Shown piece after piece: positions 15,872 through 24,087 of a DNA stretch of 64,000 nucleotides. Origin of the DNA: Exiguobacterium algae (GTDB lineage Bacteria > Bacillota > Bacilli > Exiguobacteriales > Exiguobacteriaceae); assembly GCF_018617875.1 (NCBI RefSeq), contig NZ_JACSKZ010000001.1:930001-994000 (forward strand). Reading direction: 5' to 3'. The translations under genes and the position numbers were made by a program. Numbering within the stretch: the first letter of the stretch is position 1; each line of letters opens with the position of its first letter. The notes under the pieces were generated by a model, which made no database searches, was not told where the DNA came from, and saw only the letters and a program-made list of their open reading frames with translations.

Positions 15872-17062
15872 CTAAATCTCGAGCCAAATATATCCGTACG
15901 GTGGGAGCGTCACCGCATCGACCGGCTCACCCGTGAATAAACTGGTCCCTTCTACGTGGAGCTCAACTTCGTCGGCACTGACATTTGTATACAAATGAAT
16001 CGTCTCGCCCTCCATCTTCCGTTCGATCGCGAACAAACGAGTGTCCGTGTCAAGGACGCGCTGCGAGGCGTACGGGGACAACGCCCGTTGCACCCGCTTG
16101 ACGTTCGCCTGACTGAGTACGCCCGAGAACAGTTTCAACCGCTCCCCATCCGTCTTCAAAGCATGGACGAGCGTGTCGCGGTCGGTCGGACCCGTTACCC
16201 CGAACACGGTCCGGTAGTCGAGCGACGGGATGCCTTGAAGCGAGAACAGGATGCTGTGGGCGGCGAGGATTGCCTCCGGCGGTGCCTCGACCAAGTTTTT
16301 CTCGAACGGGTCACGCTCGGCCGTCGACAGGAAATTAAAGTACGTCTTTCCTTCCGGCGGTGCATCGATCTTTCGGACACGATTGACGAGCCGCGTCGCG
16401 TCCCCTTGCGCGAAAGCAAGAATGATATGGCTCGCCAAATCGAAGTGACAGATTGCGTCAACTTCCTTGAAAAACGGATGGGCATCGTCCATCGCGTCGT
16501 CCGCGAGGATGAGCTGTCCGTTCGGTTTATAGTGATGCAGCACCTCATGCCACAGCGCGAGCACGTCTTTCACCTGCTCCGTCGTCATGCCCCGGAACGA
16601 CCGGGCGTGGACACGGATCTTCGTCGCCCCGTAGGCGAGTCGTTCAATGAGGGCATTCGTCTCGGCGAGCACGTCGAACTGCCGCTCGTTGAAGATGACC
16701 GGGTCGAGGTCGTACATGAGACCGAAATCGTCTGCGAAATGCCCGAGGTCTTCATAAAGCCGGATGCGCGGGTCGACCGCGGTGTCCGTCTGCCGTCCGA
16801 TGTAAGGGAAGAGCGAGACGAGGTATAAGTCACTCACCGAGGCCTGGACCTGACTTTCTAAAAACTCATAGAGCGCACCCATGTCGGGTCGTCCGTCTGT
16901 CGTCACGAGACTTGCGTCGACGAGGAGCACGTTCGTTTTTTCGTTCGGTCGGTCGCGGTCGTGCCAATGGTGCCCATCCCATTTATCAAACAGGCGGCGC
17001 CACTCGTCCCTTTCAGGGGTACCCCATTTTGTGATGATTGCGTCAATCCGGTTCCAGTCCAT
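15872..17062 (-). CDS. Degenerate GH13_18 (sucrose phosphorylase-like) protein, probably catalytically dead
   Basis: A 396-residue protein whose segments follow the GH13 subfamily 18 order: YEFLESQVQASVSDLYLVSLFPY (about 65-87), FADDFGLMYDLDPVIFN (region I, 109-125), YGATKIRVHARSF (region II, 144-156), a LADD strand (region III, about 186-189), YFNFLSTAERD (region IV, 241-251) and AAHSILFSLQGIPSLDYRTVFG (267-288). The family nucleophile Asp of R-L-D-A is His152; the HDG of region IV is A248-E-R; region I lacks the N-H pair; the protein is shorter than usual. The ORF is uninterrupted, with a good AAGGAGGGAACGAG ribosome site, so it looks retained and not decayed. A binding or regulatory role is possible; none is shown. 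Confidence 0.7.
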   Translation of the reverse strand: MDWNRIDAIITKWGTPERDEWRRLFDKWDGHHWHDRDRPNEKTNVLLVDASLVTTDGRPDMGALYEFLESQVQASVSDLYLVSLFPYIGRQTDTAVDPRIRLYEDLGHFADDFGLMYDLDPVIFNERQFDVLAETNALIERLAYGATKIRVHARSFRGMTTEQVKDVLALWHEVLHHYKPNGQLILADDAMDDAHPFFKEVDAICHFDLASHIILAFAQGDATRLVNRVRKIDAPPEGKTYFNFLSTAERDPFEKNLVEAPPEAILAAHSILFSLQGIPSLDYRTVFGVTGPTDRDTLVHALKTDGERLKLFSGVLSQANVKRVQRALSPYASQRVLDTDTRLFAIERKMEGETIHLYTNVSADEVELHVEGTSLFTGEPVDAVTLPPYGYIWLEI

Positions 17063-17116
17063 CTCGTTCCCTCCTTATCTCTTTATTTCTCCCACATCTC
17101 AAGCGTTTTGAAACAC

Positions 17117-17140
17117 AAAAAAGCCGCCCGCGAGGACGAC
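17117..17140 (-). terminator. Terminator of the first LCP gene
   Basis: Minus strand GTCGTCC-TCGC-GGGCGGC (7 bp with two G-U pairs) followed by T6, starting right at the stop codon of the LCP gene. Confidence 0.65.
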
Positions 17141-18064
17141 TTATTCCATCAAACGTTTCAATTCCTGTTGGACGTCAGCGAGCGAGGCGTCATCCGGATG
17201 CCAGTAATAGATGCCGTCCGACTCGAGTCCGCCGCTCCCTTCGATTTGAAGCGTGCCCGCGTTGCGGAACGCCTTCATATAGTCTTTTGAGAGCGCCACG
17301 AGCTCGTTGAACTCAAGGTTCGTCTTCGCCCGCTCCCCGACGACGTCAAGCAGCTTCGTCATCCGGTCGATCGAGAAGTCCGAGCGCCCTTTCTCGATCA
17401 GTGCCGTGATGACGTCACGCTGGCGGGCCTGGCGTCCGAAGTCACCGTTCGGATCATCATAGCGCATCTGCGTGTAAGCGAGGGCCGCGTCCCCGTCGAG
17501 GTTGACCTCCCCGACCGGGAAGGAATAGCCGTCCGAGTCGAAGGCGAACTTGTTCATGACCGTGATACCGCCGAGCGCGTCGACCGCTTCCGTGAAGGCG
17601 AGCATGTCCGCCTCGACGACGTAGTCGATCGGGATATCGAGTAAATCCTCGACCGTGTCCATCGCCATCTCGGCTCCGCCGAAGGCGTAGGCGTGGTTGA
17701 TCTTGTCACGGACGCCCCGTCCGACGATCTCCGTCTTCGTATCACGTGGAATGCTGAGCATCGCCCCTTCATCCGTGTTTGGGTTGAGCGTCATGACGAT
17801 GATCGAGTCACTCCGCCCCTGTTCCGTGCCGCGCCGGTCGATCCCGAGCAGGAGGATGGAGACCGAGCGCTCCTCCTCGATCGTTTCGACCTGTTTTCGC
17901 TCCGGGCTGATCTGTAGGTTGTCGTTCACTTTCGTCACCGTATCGCTCACCTCGTCGACCATCGACCAGACGAACAGTCCCCCGGCGACGAGCATGACGA
18001 AAAGGACGCCTAGCGTGATCCCGAGTATACGTTTCCACTTCGATTTCTTCTTTGGTTGCTCCAT
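17141..18064 (-). CDS. LytR-CpsA-Psr (LCP) family glycopolymer ligase
   Basis: LCP protein of 307 residues: basic cytoplasmic N-terminus (QPKKKSKWKR), one membrane helix (about 16-38), and an extracellular LCP domain with LLLGIDRRG, RSDSIIVMTLNP, MLSIPRDTKTEI, DKINHAYAFGG and YTQMRYDDPNGDFGRQARQ. The conserved Arg/Asp residues bind the pyrophosphate of the lipid carrier. LCP proteins attach teichoic acids or capsule from undecaprenyl carriers to peptidoglycan. ATG 18064 has a GGGGGAAGGTG site; the upstream in-frame start has none. It is a close paralogue of the 19089 protein (long identical stretches), so the pair arose by duplication around the YihY gene. Confidence 0.9.
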   Translation of the reverse strand: MEQPKKKSKWKRILGITLGVLFVMLVAGGLFVWSMVDEVSDTVTKVNDNLQISPERKQVETIEEERSVSILLLGIDRRGTEQGRSDSIIVMTLNPNTDEGAMLSIPRDTKTEIVGRGVRDKINHAYAFGGAEMAMDTVEDLLDIPIDYVVEADMLAFTEAVDALGGITVMNKFAFDSDGYSFPVGEVNLDGDAALAYTQMRYDDPNGDFGRQARQRDVITALIEKGRSDFSIDRMTKLLDVVGERAKTNLEFNELVALSKDYMKAFRNAGTLQIEGSGGLESDGIYYWHPDDASLADVQQELKRLME

Positions 18065-18169
18065 TTGGTCACACCTTCCCCCTAAAATAAAATGATAATA
18101 TCCTTTTCCCACCAACTCCGTGGGATTATAGCATGTCCCCAAAAAATGCTAATCATTTCTTTCCCCTTT

Positions 18170-19015
18170 TTATGGGAAGTGACGCCTTCTTGGCTCCCGA
18201 ATCATATGATGGGGCCAGGCGGCGTTGATCTCCGCGCCAATCAACATCGTCGCCGCCGTCAAATAAAGCCAGATCTGAAGCAGGATGACGACGCCAATCG
18301 TCCCGTATGTGTCCCCGAGGATCGAGAAGCGCTCGACGTAGATGCTGTACCCTGTCGACAACAGCTGCCATGAGATGACGGCGAAGACCGCTCCGGGGAG
18401 CGTCTCGATGAACCGGACTCGTTGCTGCGGGGCAATCTTATAAAAGAGCGAGAAGGCGAAGATCAATACGACGGTCGACACCGAATACCGGGTGAGCGTC
18501 GAGAGCCGGTCGAACTCCTCGACTTCCGGATAGAACGTATAGATGAGCTCGATGAACTCCTGACCGAAGACGTGAAAGACGATGAGGATGACCGCACCGA
18601 TACTGCCGGCAAGGATGGTCAACACCCCGATCATGCGGCGCCAAAAGTAGTTCCGTGCCTCGGACTCCCCGTACGCAAAGACGGTCAGTTTGACGAGCCG
18701 GGCCGCCCCGTTCGAGGCCGACCAGAAAGCGAGGATCGCACTCACCGACAACAGGCCGCTGTTCAGTCGGCCGCTCACGTCGTAGACGATCGAGAGCATC
18801 TCCCGCACGCTCGAGCCCGGGACGAGCGTCTCGATCTGTTCGATCAACAGCGCCTCCTCTATCTGAAACCACGACATGACGGCGAAGAGGACGAAAAATG
18901 TCGGGAAGATGGCGAGAAACCAAAAGAACGCGAGCGTCGCGCTGTAATCGTTGATGTGATGGTCTTTAAAGCGATGCCGGATATCGATGGCGAGTCGGGT
19001 CAGTCTGTCGAGCAC
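18170..19015 (-). CDS. YihY/BrkB-family inner membrane protein
   Basis: A 281-residue polytopic protein with about six membrane helices and the family core FKDHHINDYSATLAFFWFLAIFPTFFVLF near the N-terminus and a GAVFAVISWQLLS... segment later. Family members are called virulence factor BrkB or UPF0761; transport or envelope roles have been suggested but no substrate is certain. AGAGAGGTG sits 6 bp before GTG 19015, a better start than GTG 19024, which overlaps the ribosome site. It lies between the two LCP genes in the same direction; a terminator separates it from the upstream LCP. Confidence 0.85.
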   Translation of the reverse strand: MLDRLTRLAIDIRHRFKDHHINDYSATLAFFWFLAIFPTFFVLFAVMSWFQIEEALLIEQIETLVPGSSVREMLSIVYDVSGRLNSGLLSVSAILAFWSASNGAARLVKLTVFAYGESEARNYFWRRMIGVLTILAGSIGAVILIVFHVFGQEFIELIYTFYPEVEEFDRLSTLTRYSVSTVVLIFAFSLFYKIAPQQRVRFIETLPGAVFAVISWQLLSTGYSIYVERFSILGDTYGTIGVVILLQIWLYLTAATMLIGAEINAAWPHHMIREPRRRHFP

Positions 19016-19052
19016 GCGGGTCACCTCTCTTTTCTTATATTATGCCACAAAC

Positions 19053-19082
19053 AAAAGCACCCGATTCCGCTGAATCGGGTGC
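19053..19082 (-). terminator. Terminator of the second LCP gene
   Basis: Minus strand GCACCCGATTC-AGCG-GAATCGGGTGC, an 11-bp perfect stem, then TTTTG. It starts 7 bp after the stop of the 19089 gene. Confidence 0.85.
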
Positions 19083-19088
19083 CGTCTG

Positions 19089-20045
19089 TCACTGTTCCAT
19101 CAATTCACCGAGGTAGTCCTTCACGTCTTCGAGTGAGGCCTCGTCCGGATGCCAGTAATAGATGCCGTCGCTTTCCTTACCGCCGCTACCTTCGAGGCGG
19201 AGGACGTCCTGGTCTTTGAACGCTTCCATATAATCTTTCGATAACGTCCGGAGGTCTTTGAATGTCATGTTCGTCTTGGCGTTGTTGCCGAGGACGTCGA
19301 GCATGTTGTTGAAGCGGGCGATCGAGAAGTCGTCTTTCCCTTTCTCGACGAGCGCCGTGATGATATCACGCTGACGCTCCTGGCGACCGAAGTCGCCGTT
19401 CGGGTCGTCATAACGCATGCGTGTGTACGCGAGCGCTTCCGCCCCGTCGAGTTGGATCGAACCCGGGTTGAACGTGTATTCCCCTGACGTGAAGGCGAAC
19501 TTGTTCGTCACTTCGACGCCACCGAACAGGTTGACCGCGTCCTGGAACCCTTTCATGTCCACTTCCGCCACGTAATCGATCGGGATGCCGAGGAAGTCTT
19601 CGACCGTGTCCATCGCCATCTCGGCACCACCAAAGGCATAGGCGTGGTTGATCTTGTCTTCCGTCCCTTTCCCGATGATCTCCGTTTTCGTATCGCGCGG
19701 GATGCTGAGCATCGCGCTCTTATCCGAGTTTGGGTTGAGCGTCATGACGATGATCGAGTCGCTCCGACCCTGTTCCTCGGCACGGCGGTCTACCCCGAGA
19801 AGCAGCACCGACGTCGGCTTCTTGTCGACAATCGTCTGCTGGTTCATCCGTTCTTCACTGAGACCGGCCGACTCGTTCAATCGATCGACCGTCGAATCCA
19901 CTTGATTGTATAAATAAGCGGCCATCCCGACTCCGACGAGCAGGAACACCCCGATCACCAAGCCCGCAATGAGCGCGATTCGCTTAACGGGCGATACTTT
20001 TCTACGACGTTTCTTGACTCTTTTTTTAGGTTTTTGCTCTTCCAT
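19089..20045 (-). CDS. LytR-CpsA-Psr (LCP) family glycopolymer ligase
   Basis: LCP protein of 318 residues. Very basic N-terminus (KPKKRVKKRRRKVSPVKR), membrane helix about 23-45, then the LCP domain: LLLGVDRRAEEQGRSDSIIV, MLSIPRDTKTEIIGKG, DKINHAYAFGGAEMAMDTVEDFLG, YTRMRYDDPNGDFGRQERQRD, ending ESDGIYYWHPDE. It transfers lipid-carrier-linked polymer to peptidoglycan on the outer face of the membrane. The ribosome site GGAAAGGTG precedes the ATG at suitable spacing. Together with the paralogue at 17141 it may share or divide teichoic-acid and capsule attachment; which polymer each uses is unknown. Confidence 0.9.
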   Translation of the reverse strand: MEEQKPKKRVKKRRRKVSPVKRIALIAGLVIGVFLLVGVGMAAYLYNQVDSTVDRLNESAGLSEERMNQQTIVDKKPTSVLLLGVDRRAEEQGRSDSIIVMTLNPNSDKSAMLSIPRDTKTEIIGKGTEDKINHAYAFGGAEMAMDTVEDFLGIPIDYVAEVDMKGFQDAVNLFGGVEVTNKFAFTSGEYTFNPGSIQLDGAEALAYTRMRYDDPNGDFGRQERQRDIITALVEKGKDDFSIARFNNMLDVLGNNAKTNMTFKDLRTLSKDYMEAFKDQDVLRLEGSGGKESDGIYYWHPDEASLEDVKDYLGELMEQ

Positions 20046-20097
20046 GACGTAGCACCTTTCCGAACCTGTATTGAATCATCCTGTGACACAAAGTTTA

Positions 20098-20106
20098 TTC
20101 TAACAC
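20098..20106 (-). promoter_or_regulatory. Possible extended -10 promoter of the LCP gene
   Basis: Minus strand TGTTAGAAT, about 55 bp before the start of the 19089-20045 gene. No matching -35. Confidence 0.35.
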
Positions 20107-20378
20107 GCAGCACTTTCCGTTTTTCCCTAAAATTTATAAATTAGGTAAATGACGTCGGTAGCTGTCGAACCTTTCCTTATGTCATTCATCGGCAAATTGT
20201 ATGGTTTTTTTACCCTCTCTGCCGATTCTCCTCTTCTATCCTGACTTTACCTGAACGCATTTATTCTTAATAGATGTGAAAAGTTGCACTTTCGTGTTCG
20301 GATTTGTAGGCATGTTGTACCGCATCGTGAAAGTTTAGTGGAAAATTTAGGACTGTTTCCTTATTTTCAGAAAACCGA

Positions 20379-20408
20379 TTGGTACATTCGCATTATTTCT
20401 TGTAAAAT
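20379..20408 (+). promoter_or_regulatory. Possible promoter of the 70-residue gene
   Basis: TTGGTA, 18-bp spacer, TAAAAT, ending about 55 bp before the ATG at 20464. Confidence 0.35.
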
Positions 20409-20463
20409 ATGGTTGAAACGTACTTGTATTGTCATTCCATACTATTAAAAAGGGGATTGGTCG

Positions 20464-20676
20464 ATGCGTTATGTCGTCACGTGTTTTCTAGTAGAGCAAG
20501 AGGAGTGCGAGTTTATCGTCTATGGCAGTTCGAAATATGATGCGATCCAAACGTTTGAACAGACGCTGAAGATGAAGAATCCGATGAAGGACCACATCGA
20601 TTTGAGTGACGGACGGAAAATCGAGATGAAGTCGATTCTCGCTTTCCGGGTCGATCCGGTCAAGCCGCTCTTTTGA
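20464..20676 (+). CDS. Conserved-looking small protein, unknown function
   Basis: A 70-residue soluble protein, MRYVVTCFLVEQEECEFIVYGSSKYDAI..., with a good AAAAAGGGGATTGG ribosome site and a stop 49 bp before the dehydrogenase gene. The sequence alternates predicted strands and a helix (SKYDAIQTFEQTLKM) as in a small alpha/beta fold. No family recognised. It may form a unit with the downstream 6-phosphogluconate dehydrogenase gene, because no terminator lies between them. Confidence 0.6.
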   Translation: MRYVVTCFLVEQEECEFIVYGSSKYDAIQTFEQTLKMKNPMKDHIDLSDGRKIEMKSILAFRVDPVKPLF

Positions 20677-20734
20677 ATGAGCCCGATTTCGGGTAACCCT
20701 TTTACAGGACAACTTTTTAAAAGGGGTGGAACGA

Positions 20735-21619
20735 ATGGAAATCGGGATGATCGGGCTAGGGAAGATGGGACTGAACCTCGCCCTGAATTTGACGGACTAC
20801 GGTCACGAGGTCATCGGGTACGACCCGGGCAACGTGGCGACGAGTCAGTTCGAGACGAAAGCATCGTTAGAAGAAGTGGTCGAGGCACTGAAACCCCCAC
20901 GCGTCGTCTGGGTGATGGTCCCTGCCGGCGAGGTGACCGAAAACGTGTTACAGACGTTACATGAGTTACTCTCACCCGGTGACATCGTCATCGACGGTGG
21001 GAATTCGAACTATAAACAGTCGATCCGACGCGCGGAACATTTCAAAGAAAAGCTCATCTATTTCTTTGACGTCGGGACGAGCGGGGGCATGGACGGGGCC
21101 CGCAACGGAGCCTGTACGATGATTGGCGGGGATTTGGAGGCGTTCGGCAAGATCGAGACGCTGTTCGACGACGTCTCGACCGATCACGGGTATTTGTACG
21201 CAGGCCCAAGCGGAAGCGGGCATTTCCTGAAGATGGTCCACAACGGGATTGAGTACGGGATGATGCAGGCCATCGCGGAAGGGTTTGAAATTCTCGAGAA
21301 GAGTCCGTTCGAATACGACTATGAAGAAGTTGCCCGTGTATGGAATCATGGTTCGGTCATTCGTTCATGGCTCATGGAGTTGACCGAGAGCGCGTTCCAT
21401 AAGGACGAGAAACTGGACGGCATCCGGGGCGTCATGCATGCGTCCGGTGAAGGGAAATGGACGGTCGAGACGGCACTCGAGTACGACGTGCCGGCCCCGG
21501 TCATCGCACTGTCGCTCATGATGCGACAACGTTCGCTCGAAGAAGACACCTTCTCCGGCAAGGTCGTCGCCGCGCTCCGAAACGAGTTCGGGGGGCATGC
21601 GGTGGAGAAGAAAGAATAA
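20735..21619 (+). CDS. 6-phosphogluconate dehydrogenase, short YqeC-type
   Basis: A 294-residue member of the short decarboxylating 6-phosphogluconate dehydrogenases. Nucleotide motif MIGLGKMGLNLA (about 5-16), VMVPAGEVTE, VIDGGNSNYK (substrate loop), GTSGGMDGARNGACTMIGGD and the catalytic GHFLKMVHNGIEYGMMQAIAEG. An Asp after the second strand (GYDPGN) instead of the NADP-type Asn-Arg suggests NAD use; that is inference. ATG 20735 follows AAAAGGGGTGG; the in-frame GTG at 20726 is inside that site. It is a close paralogue of the gluconate-operon enzyme at 29915, but stands outside that operon. Confidence 0.9.
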   Translation: MEIGMIGLGKMGLNLALNLTDYGHEVIGYDPGNVATSQFETKASLEEVVEALKPPRVVWVMVPAGEVTENVLQTLHELLSPGDIVIDGGNSNYKQSIRRAEHFKEKLIYFFDVGTSGGMDGARNGACTMIGGDLEAFGKIETLFDDVSTDHGYLYAGPSGSGHFLKMVHNGIEYGMMQAIAEGFEILEKSPFEYDYEEVARVWNHGSVIRSWLMELTESAFHKDEKLDGIRGVMHASGEGKWTVETALEYDVPAPVIALSLMMRQRSLEEDTFSGKVVAALRNEFGGHAVEKKE

Positions 21620-21676
21620 TCACATGAAAACCTCAGTCGTTCAGATAAATGAATGACTGAGGTTTTTCATGTGATT
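21618..21676 (+). terminator. Strong bidirectional terminator after the 6-phosphogluconate dehydrogenase gene
   Basis: A long stem: AATCACATGAAAACC-TCAGTC pairs with GACTGA-GGTTTTTCATGTGATT around a 17-base loop. It overlaps the dehydrogenase stop and ends just before the stop of the convergent gene, so it can serve both. Confidence 0.85.
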
Positions 21677-21681
21677 GAGAC

Positions 21682-22266
21682 TCATATATTCACTTCTATC
21701 GTCTGTTCGTCCACTACTTCTCCATTCCGATAATACTGAATCCAAATCGTCCGTTGATGATAATTGATTTGATAGTAGACACCTAAAACATACCTGCAAA
21801 TATATTCAGGTAATGCATACCCATCAAAATGCCAGTCATTGTCGTATGAGGGCCGTGTTAAAGCTTTCAAACGTTCCTGGTCAGTCATAATTGTCCGACT
21901 GCGTTCACCGGCACGATTTTTTACTTTTTTCATTTCGATTGCCACTAAATTGTCCTGCTGCGAAACTTCTCCCCGACTATGCACGATTAAGTCGCAAGTA
22001 ACGCTTACCGCTTCATTTCTGTGATTGAGGATCCTTTTAATTTGACGATTGAAATTTCTGTTGTATTCCACATCCACATAGTATCGATCATAGCCTTCCA
22101 ACCTTCTCAACCGGTCGTTGAGGTAAATCATGAGCTGACCACATAATGTCCTCTCTGATACACGACTGGCGATTAAATTTTCTTGTTCCCCTAAAAAACG
22201 CTCATTCGCTCCTTGAAACAGTTCAAGCATCTGTCTATATTGATGTAGATCCGGAAATGTATTCAT
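21682..22266 (-). CDS. Unknown protein with PD-(D/E)XK-like motif
   Basis: A 194-residue soluble protein that I do not recognise by name. It contains VTCDLIVHSRG (Asp92), then 18 residues on DNLVAIEMKK (Glu111, Lys113), the D-x(n)-E-x-K arrangement of PD-(D/E)XK nucleases and related restriction/repair proteins, with an upstream helical Glu (VSERTLCGQLMIYL) as often seen. An aromatic-rich C-terminus (YICRYVLGVYYQINYHQRTIWIQYY) follows. It is more AT-rich by eye than its neighbours and stands alone, with no methylase or helicase beside it. Candidate solitary nuclease-fold protein; function unknown. Confidence 0.55.
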   Translation of the reverse strand: MNTFPDLHQYRQMLELFQGANERFLGEQENLIASRVSERTLCGQLMIYLNDRLRRLEGYDRYYVDVEYNRNFNRQIKRILNHRNEAVSVTCDLIVHSRGEVSQQDNLVAIEMKKVKNRAGERSRTIMTDQERLKALTRPSYDNDWHFDGYALPEYICRYVLGVYYQINYHQRTIWIQYYRNGEVVDEQTIEVNI

Positions 22267-22307
22267 TGCATGCTCCTTTCTTCATTCACTGACAGAATGA
22301 TTTCCCG

Positions 22308-22922
22308 TCAGCGCATCGTATTCCCTTCTGCAGGAATCGGTGTTTTCTTCAACATCTTCGCGAAATGATAGAGGTTATACGCCATCGTCTTCGCGTGTGA
22401 TTTCGTGAACGCATTGTCGCGGCCGGCATCGAGATAGGACGCTCCCGGACCCGCCTCCCCGACCCAGTACGTATCCACGTTCGGCGGCACGGTGAACCCG
22501 ATATGGGACAGGCCGTACAAAATGGAGGCACACGCATGTTTCGCCCCGTCTTCGTTTCCCGTCACGACCACGCCGCCGACTTTATTGTAGTAGATGGCCT
22601 GTCCCTTCTCATTCTTCAATCCGCTCCCACCATACAACCGTTCGATGACTTGGGTGGCGACGCTACTCTTCTCACCGAGCCAAAGCGGCGTGCCGATGAC
22701 GACGATCTCCGCTGCCTTCACCTTTTCAAAGATGACGGGCCATTCGTCTCCGGCGCCTTCATCTTCGGTGACCCCGAAGGCGACCTTGTAATCGACGACA
22801 CGGACAATCTCCGAGTCGACCCCGAGTCTGTCCAAATGCGGGATCATGTCACGGATCAATCCTTCCGTGTGCGATCTCGTCTCGTCCCCTTTCAGCGTGC
22901 AGTTCAAAAACAATGCTTTCAT
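22308..22922 (-). CDS. Flavodoxin-fold NAD(P)H-dependent oxidoreductase
   Basis: A 204-residue member of the NADPH-dependent FMN reductase/flavodoxin-like family: MKALFLNCTLKGDETRSHTEGLI at the N-terminus (phosphate-binding loop region), VVIGTPLWLGEKSSVATQVIERL in the middle, and GGVVVTGNEDGAKHACASILYGL later. It should bind FMN and reduce small electrophiles or quinones; the true substrate is unknown. ATG 22922 has a GGAAGGAG site; the longer frame to 22964 lacks one. It precedes no obvious partner. Confidence 0.85.
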   Translation of the reverse strand: MKALFLNCTLKGDETRSHTEGLIRDMIPHLDRLGVDSEIVRVVDYKVAFGVTEDEGAGDEWPVIFEKVKAAEIVVIGTPLWLGEKSSVATQVIERLYGGSGLKNEKGQAIYYNKVGGVVVTGNEDGAKHACASILYGLSHIGFTVPPNVDTYWVGEAGPGASYLDAGRDNAFTKSHAKTMAYNLYHFAKMLKKTPIPAEGNTMR

Positions 22923-23003
22923 CGTGATTCTCCTTCCTGTGTTGAACAGCGGTCTATGTACCAATAAGACACAGCCACCCGTTCTTCACGAGTGGCTGCC
23001 TAG

Positions 23004-24014
23004 TTATACACGGGACTCGACCTCAGCCGCCGGTCCGTCCATTCGTTTTCCGTCCGGTCCGATGCAGATGCTCGAATCAAAACGCAAAAAGATCAAACCG
23101 TCCTCGTAATCCTCGTGATACGTCAATTCCTGATCCAATAGTTGGGCGTACAGGTATTCACACGAATCCGCCCCGCTCTGAATGCTCATCGGCGCACCCC
23201 CGCCAAAACGCGGGTTCACCTCGATGTATTTGATGTCCTGACCGTCTTTCTTTAATTGGACAGTCAAATGTCCGATGCCGCCGAGGGCCGCGACAAGTCG
23301 CTTCACGTCCTCGATGATGACGCGGTCTTTTGTGATCTTCCCTTTTGAGACCTCTCCGCCACGTGTTTCCATGCGGAGACGTGGACAGACCGAGATGATC
23401 TTTCCGTTGAAGTCGACGAACACGTCCACCGTATACTCCTCACCCGTGATGAACTCCTGCAGGATCGGATCTTTGATCACGTTCAAGTAGGTCCGCAGTT
23501 CTCCCTCGTTGTTCACTTTGAATGTATGGATGCTGGCACTGCCGCTCTTTGGTTTGATGAACAAAGGAAACTGCATCTGGGTAGGGTCCAGTCCTTCGAC
23601 CTCAATCATTCTCGGTGCACCGAATCCATGGTCTTCTAAAAAGCGTTGGAATCGGATTTTGTCCCGACAGATCTTGATGGATTCGACTGGAGAAATCAGG
23701 ACGATGGCCCCCGTCTCCAATTCGATCATCTGTTTGTTCTCAGCCAACAGCAACAAATCCGTATCAATCGTCGGGATGACCAGGGAGACGTCCTCCTCCC
23801 GACAAACCGCCATGATGCGCCCGATATAGTCGGGGTGGCTGATTCGCGGCAATTGGACTGCACGATCTGCCATGAATAACGCCGGGGCATACTCCGAGAC
23901 GTCCCCTGCGATGATGGTAGAAGCGATCCCGAGTCTCTCGGCAGCCTGTTTAAAAGATTGCACAAGTTCGACGCGTCTTCCGGCACTTAACAGCAAAACG
24001 TTATACCTTTTCAT
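23004..24014 (-). CDS. ATP-grasp domain protein, CarB-like
   Basis: A 336-residue ATP-grasp protein. N-terminal pre-ATP domain MKRYNVLLLSAGRRVELVQSFKQAAE, then ICRDKIRFQRFLEDHGF, FPLFIKPKSGSASIHTF (ATP-binding lysine region), LQEFITGEEYTVDVFVD and YIEVNPRFGGGAPMS with the Mg-binding Glu/Asn. It probably ligates a carboxylate to an amine or thiol with ATP. Related genes are often found in polysaccharide or secondary-metabolite clusters, but there is no such partner here. ATG 24014 is preferred for its GAAGGGAGTC site. Confidence 0.8.
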   Translation of the reverse strand: MKRYNVLLLSAGRRVELVQSFKQAAERLGIASTIIAGDVSEYAPALFMADRAVQLPRISHPDYIGRIMAVCREEDVSLVIPTIDTDLLLLAENKQMIELETGAIVLISPVESIKICRDKIRFQRFLEDHGFGAPRMIEVEGLDPTQMQFPLFIKPKSGSASIHTFKVNNEGELRTYLNVIKDPILQEFITGEEYTVDVFVDFNGKIISVCPRLRMETRGGEVSKGKITKDRVIIEDVKRLVAALGGIGHLTVQLKKDGQDIKYIEVNPRFGGGAPMSIQSGADSCEYLYAQLLDQELTYHEDYEDGLIFLRFDSSICIGPDGKRMDGPAAEVESRV

Positions 24015-24087
24015 GTGAGACTCCCTTCTGTGATGCCTCATCGGTTGCGAAGAAAGACTGCTCCCCGAGAGATGTACGAGGTAATCG

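Larger units (their letters stand above)
20046..20463. other. 418-bp intergenic region between divergent LCP and 70-residue genes
   Basis: No ORF with a ribosome site is seen. The left part holds a possible extended -10 on the minus strand; the right part holds a possible plus-strand promoter for the small gene at 20464. No strong hairpin was found. Confidence 0.5.

Noticed and set aside
15956-16828. A 290-codon plus-strand ORF opposite the GH13-like gene
   Set aside because: It is a GC-driven antisense shadow: Arg/Asp/Val-rich with no ribosome site, while the minus strand encodes a recognisable fold.
22973-22999. Hairpin CAGCCAC/GTGGCTG between the flavodoxin-like and ATP-grasp genes
   Set aside because: The stem is plausible but no T-run follows on the minus strand, so a terminator call is not supported.
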